9,186 bases of DNA, from positions 1-9,186 of the forward strand of contig JAFWWX010000159.1 of the NCBI GenBank assembly GCA_017517985.1, given 5' to 3'. Below the pieces are notes generated by a model that did no database searches, was not told the DNA's origin, and was given only the letters and a program-made list of their open reading frames with translations. The DNA comes from Clostridia bacterium (GTDB lineage Bacteria > Bacillota_A > Clostridia > Oscillospirales > CAG-382). The position numbers were made by a program, and so were the translations under genes. This document shows positions 6,654 through 9,186 of the stretch, in pieces; positions within the stretch are counted from its first letter, which is position 1; every line of letters begins with the position of its first letter.

Positions 6654-8105
6654 ATGAACAAAAGGAAACTTGCATCGCTTGAGATAACCAATGATAAAGG
6701 ATTTATTTTCCCTGTAATGAGTTTTATAGATTCATTGGTACAAAGGCACACATCCGTTGATGCAAGCAGATATCAGCAAATCAGGTTTGTAGCGCTTGAA
6801 GTATTAAAACAAAGAATCGAAAATTCCTATCCCGGCTCTAAAGGCGATATATTTGTTGAACTTTATATTGTGGGCGATTTCTTTGAAATCTCAGTAAGAG
6901 ATAAAGGTATACCGGGATGGCAGGATTTTTCGTTTGATAAAAACGGAATTTCAGAGAACAAAAAAGACTTGCGCAATTATATGATCAGCCTCTTTGTTGA
7001 CGAAATCGGTATGGAAAAGCTTGGTTCTGAGGGACAAAGAGTTTTTGTGCGTAAAAAGATTCTTAATCCCCTTAACTTTGTAAAGCCTGAGCCATATGAG
7101 GAAACTGCCATACTGGATACGAACATAACAATTCGCCCTGTTGTAACTGAGGCAGATGTTATTGAAGCTATTCGCTGTATTTACGCTGAATACGGTTATT
7201 CCTATTCTTATGAAAGACTCTATTATGTAAATTCATTTATGTCACTTATTAAAAGCGGCGAAATTATGTCATTTTTAGCTGTAAATGACCACGGTCAGAC
7301 AGCCGGACATTTTTTACTTGCATTTTCTGATTTGTATAAGAACATGCCTGAAGTTTCCACGGTAGTTGTCAAGAAAGAATTCAGGGGACTTGGATTATTT
7401 GCTAAATTTATGAACTATTGCGATGAAGTCGGAAAAGAACATGGATTCCGTGCGTTGATGGGTCAGCCGGTTACATTTCATCCAATGTCACAAAAGGCAT
7501 TTTTAAGAGCGGGTTATACCGCAACATCACTTTTAATGTCTTACATAAATCCTGAAATCGAAAGCGAATATAACAAGGACGGTGAAAGACTGGGGCTTAG
7601 CGTAAGTGTGAAAATGCTTGACGAAGATGCTTTCAGTAAGATTTATGTACCGGAAGAAATCAAGGATTTTGCTGACAAAATATATAAAAGACTTGGTATG
7701 AAATATGAAATGTGTCAAAGCAGCGAAAAAGATGATTTTACACAAATGTCTGCTGAAACAAGCACCGCCCTCAAAATGTCGAAAATTATTGTTCGCAGTG
7801 CAGGAGATGAGCTTGAAGATGAGTTCAGACAGGCCATTATGGATGCCATAAAGAAAAAGAGCGAAATGATAGAGCTTGTTCTTTGCCTTAATTCCAGGAG
7901 CTGCGCTTATGCCTATGAAACTGCAAAAAAATGTGACTTTTCTCTCTCGGGTATCATCCCCGGTGCTGAAAACGGAGATTACATTATTATGCAGATGCTT
8001 CTGGGAGACAAGATGGACTATAATAAGCTTGTACTTGTAGGAGAATTTGAAGAGTTAAGAAGCGACATTGTTAATATAGTAAAATGCAGTAAGGAGGAAA
8101 AATAA
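6654..8105 (+). CDS. GHKL-ATPase-like / GNAT / GNAT-like fusion protein
   Basis: The protein has 483 residues and no membrane segment. Residues about 1-135 look like an anti-sigma-factor-type (RsbW/HATPase) domain: FVALEVLKQRIENSY (45-59) stands in the place of the N box, SVRDKGIPG (80-88) resembles the G1 motif with Asp83, and GQRVFVRKKI (127-136) is the closing strand. The usual Mg-binding Asn, four residues after Glu49, is Gln53, so ATP hydrolysis is doubtful. Residues about 155-300 are a GNAT acyltransferase domain, with beta strand STVVVKKEFRGLGLF (235-249) giving the acyl-CoA-binding loop and KAFLRAGYTAT (281-291) the late motif. Residues about 376-460 resemble the second half of another GNAT domain (VLCLNSRSCAYAYETAKKC, 409-427). 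The start is supported by AGGAG (6640-6644), nine bases before ATG, overlapping the end of the exporter gene. GNAT enzymes move an acyl group from CoA (or a carrier protein) to an amine. The acceptor is unknown. Confidence 0.8.
   Translation: MNKRKLASLEITNDKGFIFPVMSFIDSLVQRHTSVDASRYQQIRFVALEVLKQRIENSYPGSKGDIFVELYIVGDFFEISVRDKGIPGWQDFSFDKNGISENKKDLRNYMISLFVDEIGMEKLGSEGQRVFVRKKILNPLNFVKPEPYEETAILDTNITIRPVVTEADVIEAIRCIYAEYGYSYSYERLYYVNSFMSLIKSGEIMSFLAVNDHGQTAGHFLLAFSDLYKNMPEVSTVVVKKEFRGLGLFAKFMNYCDEVGKEHGFRALMGQPVTFHPMSQKAFLRAGYTATSLLMSYINPEIESEYNKDGERLGLSVSVKMLDEDAFSKIYVPEEIKDFADKIYKRLGMKYEMCQSSEKDDFTQMSAETSTALKMSKIIVRSAGDELEDEFRQAIMDAIKKKSEMIELVLCLNSRSCAYAYETAKKCDFSLSGIIPGAENGDYIIMQMLLGDKMDYNKLVLVGEFEELRSDIVNIVKCSKEEK
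8091..8097 (+). promoter_or_regulatory. Ribosome binding site for the last ligase gene, inside the GNAT fusion gene
   Basis: AAGGAGG is embedded in the codons for the last residues (KEEK) of the GNAT fusion and is ten bases before ATG 8108. Confidence 0.75.
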
Positions 8106-8107
8106 TT

Positions 8108-9186
8108 ATGAGCTATAAAACTTATACACCGGGGGAAATCATTAAGTTTGCAAGAGAAAATTCACCTTATTATAAGGAACTTTATAAGTCCCTTCCCGAG
8201 GATGTAACCTTGGAGCAGCTTCCGCTTATTGACCAGAAAGATTTTTGGAACAACTGCGACAAACACGGTGGCAAGGTGGCAACCGCACAGCAAACTGACG
8301 GACAGGTTTTTAAAAGCGGCGGTACTACCGGTGACCCTAAGTATTCTCTGTATACAGCTGAGGAATGGCAGGGTATGTGTGAAGCGTGCGGTGCTCTTCT
8401 CCCTAAAGGCGGACTTACAAACGGAGCCAAGATTGCCAACCTATTTTATGCAGGCGGTATGTATGCAAGCTTTTTATATACTTACAGCATGCTCTATTTT
8501 TCACCTGCAAAAACAATTATGTATAACATTTCGGGAAACGGTGCAATCAGCGAAATGGCTGAAACTATCCTCGACCATCAGATTAACTGTATAGCAGGTC
8601 TGCCCTCTATTATCACACAGATTGCCGCCTATATAGACGAGCACAAGCTAACGGGCTTTAATGTTGATACAATTTACTTTGCCGGAGAAACCTTCTATCC
8701 CGATCAGAGAGAAAGAGTTTGTAAAACATTCGGACGTGACCTTGATTTCCGCTCAGTGTTTTTTGCTTCTAATGACGGCGGTCCAATCGGTTATTATGCC
8801 ACCGATTGCGGATATAACGAACATCATGTAATGAGCGATCTTACACTTATGGAAATTATTGACCCGGACACAGGAGAAGTTATTACAGAAATGAACCGCC
8901 CGGGTGAAATATATATTACATCACTTTTCAAAACCCTGATACCTCTTCTTCGTTATCCTTGCGGTGACATGGGAGAATACACACAGCCTGAAGGTGTGCC
9001 TGACAGAAAATTCAGACTTTTAGGCAGAGCACAAACAGCTGCAAAAGCAGGATATGTTTCGATTTCACCACAGGATATTGCAGATGTACTTAATATTGCG
9101 TCAATCAGCTATGATGCATATCAGATTATTGTAACGCATGATATGAAAGATAAGTTTACATTTAAGATTGCAGTTTCCGATCCTGA
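8108..9186 (+). CDS. PaaK-like adenylate-forming ligase (3' end outside window)
   Basis: The frame is open from ATG 8108 to the window end, giving 359 visible residues of a protein expected to be somewhat over 400. The start (MSYKTYTPGEIIKFARENSPYYKEL) and the following LPLIDQKDF (38-46) are typical of phenylacetate-CoA ligase-like and LuxE-like enzymes. The phosphate loop is FKSGGTTGDPKYS (68-80), followed by GLPS (164-167), AGETF (192-196), LLRYPCGDMGEY (280-291, Asp287) and LLGR (304-307). The adenylate-binding motif, usually YGxxE, reads FFASNDGGPIGY here (218-229), so the usual Glu may be replaced by Asp223. The expected reaction is ATP-dependent activation of a carboxylic acid to acyl-AMP, then transfer to CoA or another thiol. 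The substrate cannot be read from sequence. The ribosome binding site AAGGAGG (8091-8097) lies inside the preceding gene and the stop-to-start gap is two bases, so translation is probably coupled. Confidence 0.85.
   Translation, partial: MSYKTYTPGEIIKFARENSPYYKELYKSLPEDVTLEQLPLIDQKDFWNNCDKHGGKVATAQQTDGQVFKSGGTTGDPKYSLYTAEEWQGMCEACGALLPKGGLTNGAKIANLFYAGGMYASFLYTYSMLYFSPAKTIMYNISGNGAISEMAETILDHQINCIAGLPSIITQIAAYIDEHKLTGFNVDTIYFAGETFYPDQRERVCKTFGRDLDFRSVFFASNDGGPIGYYATDCGYNEHHVMSDLTLMEIIDPDTGEVITEMNRPGEIYITSLFKTLIPLLRYPCGDMGEYTQPEGVPDRKFRLLGRAQTAAKAGYVSISPQDIADVLNIASISYDAYQIIVTHDMKDKFTFKIAVSDP

Noticed and set aside
8229..8594. Overlapping + strand open frame of 121 residues
   Set aside because: It lies inside the last ligase in a different frame. 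The ligase frame (from 8108) has all expected motifs and continues to the window end.
197..9186. A bioluminescence (lux) operon
   Set aside because: LuxC- and LuxE-like proteins are present, but I see no LuxA/LuxB luciferase or LuxD thioesterase in the window, and the remaining genes fit biosynthesis and export instead.

Overview
The window is AT-rich with short spacers, and every clear gene is on the + strand behind a strong Shine-Dalgarno sequence. Most of these read AGGAGG or GAGG. This style, plus the protein families, suggests a low-GC Gram-positive anaerobe of the class Clostridia. That assignment is inferred from style and families, not from a marker gene.

Layout: (1) 1-153, the last 50 codons of an unrecognised, very acidic protein. 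(2) 197-1291, a multi-spanning membrane acyltransferase-like protein. (3) 1328-2446, a LuxE-like acyl-protein synthetase. (4) 2458-4932, a LuxC-like acyl reductase fused in one reading frame to a second, PaaK-like adenylate-forming domain. (5) 4945-6648, a MATE-family exporter with an extra soluble C-terminal domain. (6) 6654-8105, a three-part protein: a degenerate GHKL-ATPase/anti-sigma-like domain, a GNAT domain and a second GNAT-like half. (7) 8108 to the window end, a stand-alone PaaK-like ligase cut off by the window edge. No gap between genes exceeds 45 bases. I see no hairpin terminator between genes 2 and 7, and three start sites take their ribosome binding site from the end of the gene before. 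The block reads as one operon.

How the genes may work together: in luminous bacteria LuxE activates a fatty acid with ATP, holds it on a cysteine near its C-terminus, and passes it to the catalytic cysteine of LuxC, which reduces it to an aldehyde with NADPH. Both partners are here with key residues visible (Cys362 of the LuxE-like protein, Cys260 of the LuxC-like domain). No luciferase (LuxA/B) or LuxD thioesterase is visible. The operon instead carries two more acid-activating domains, a GNAT-type transferase, a membrane acyltransferase-like protein and an exporter. My inference is a small biosynthetic and export cluster that makes a reduced or acylated small molecule or lipid. The product is unknown.

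The most unusual feature is that two adjacent proteins, the exporter and the GNAT protein, both carry what looks like the same worn-down GHKL-ATPase-like domain.
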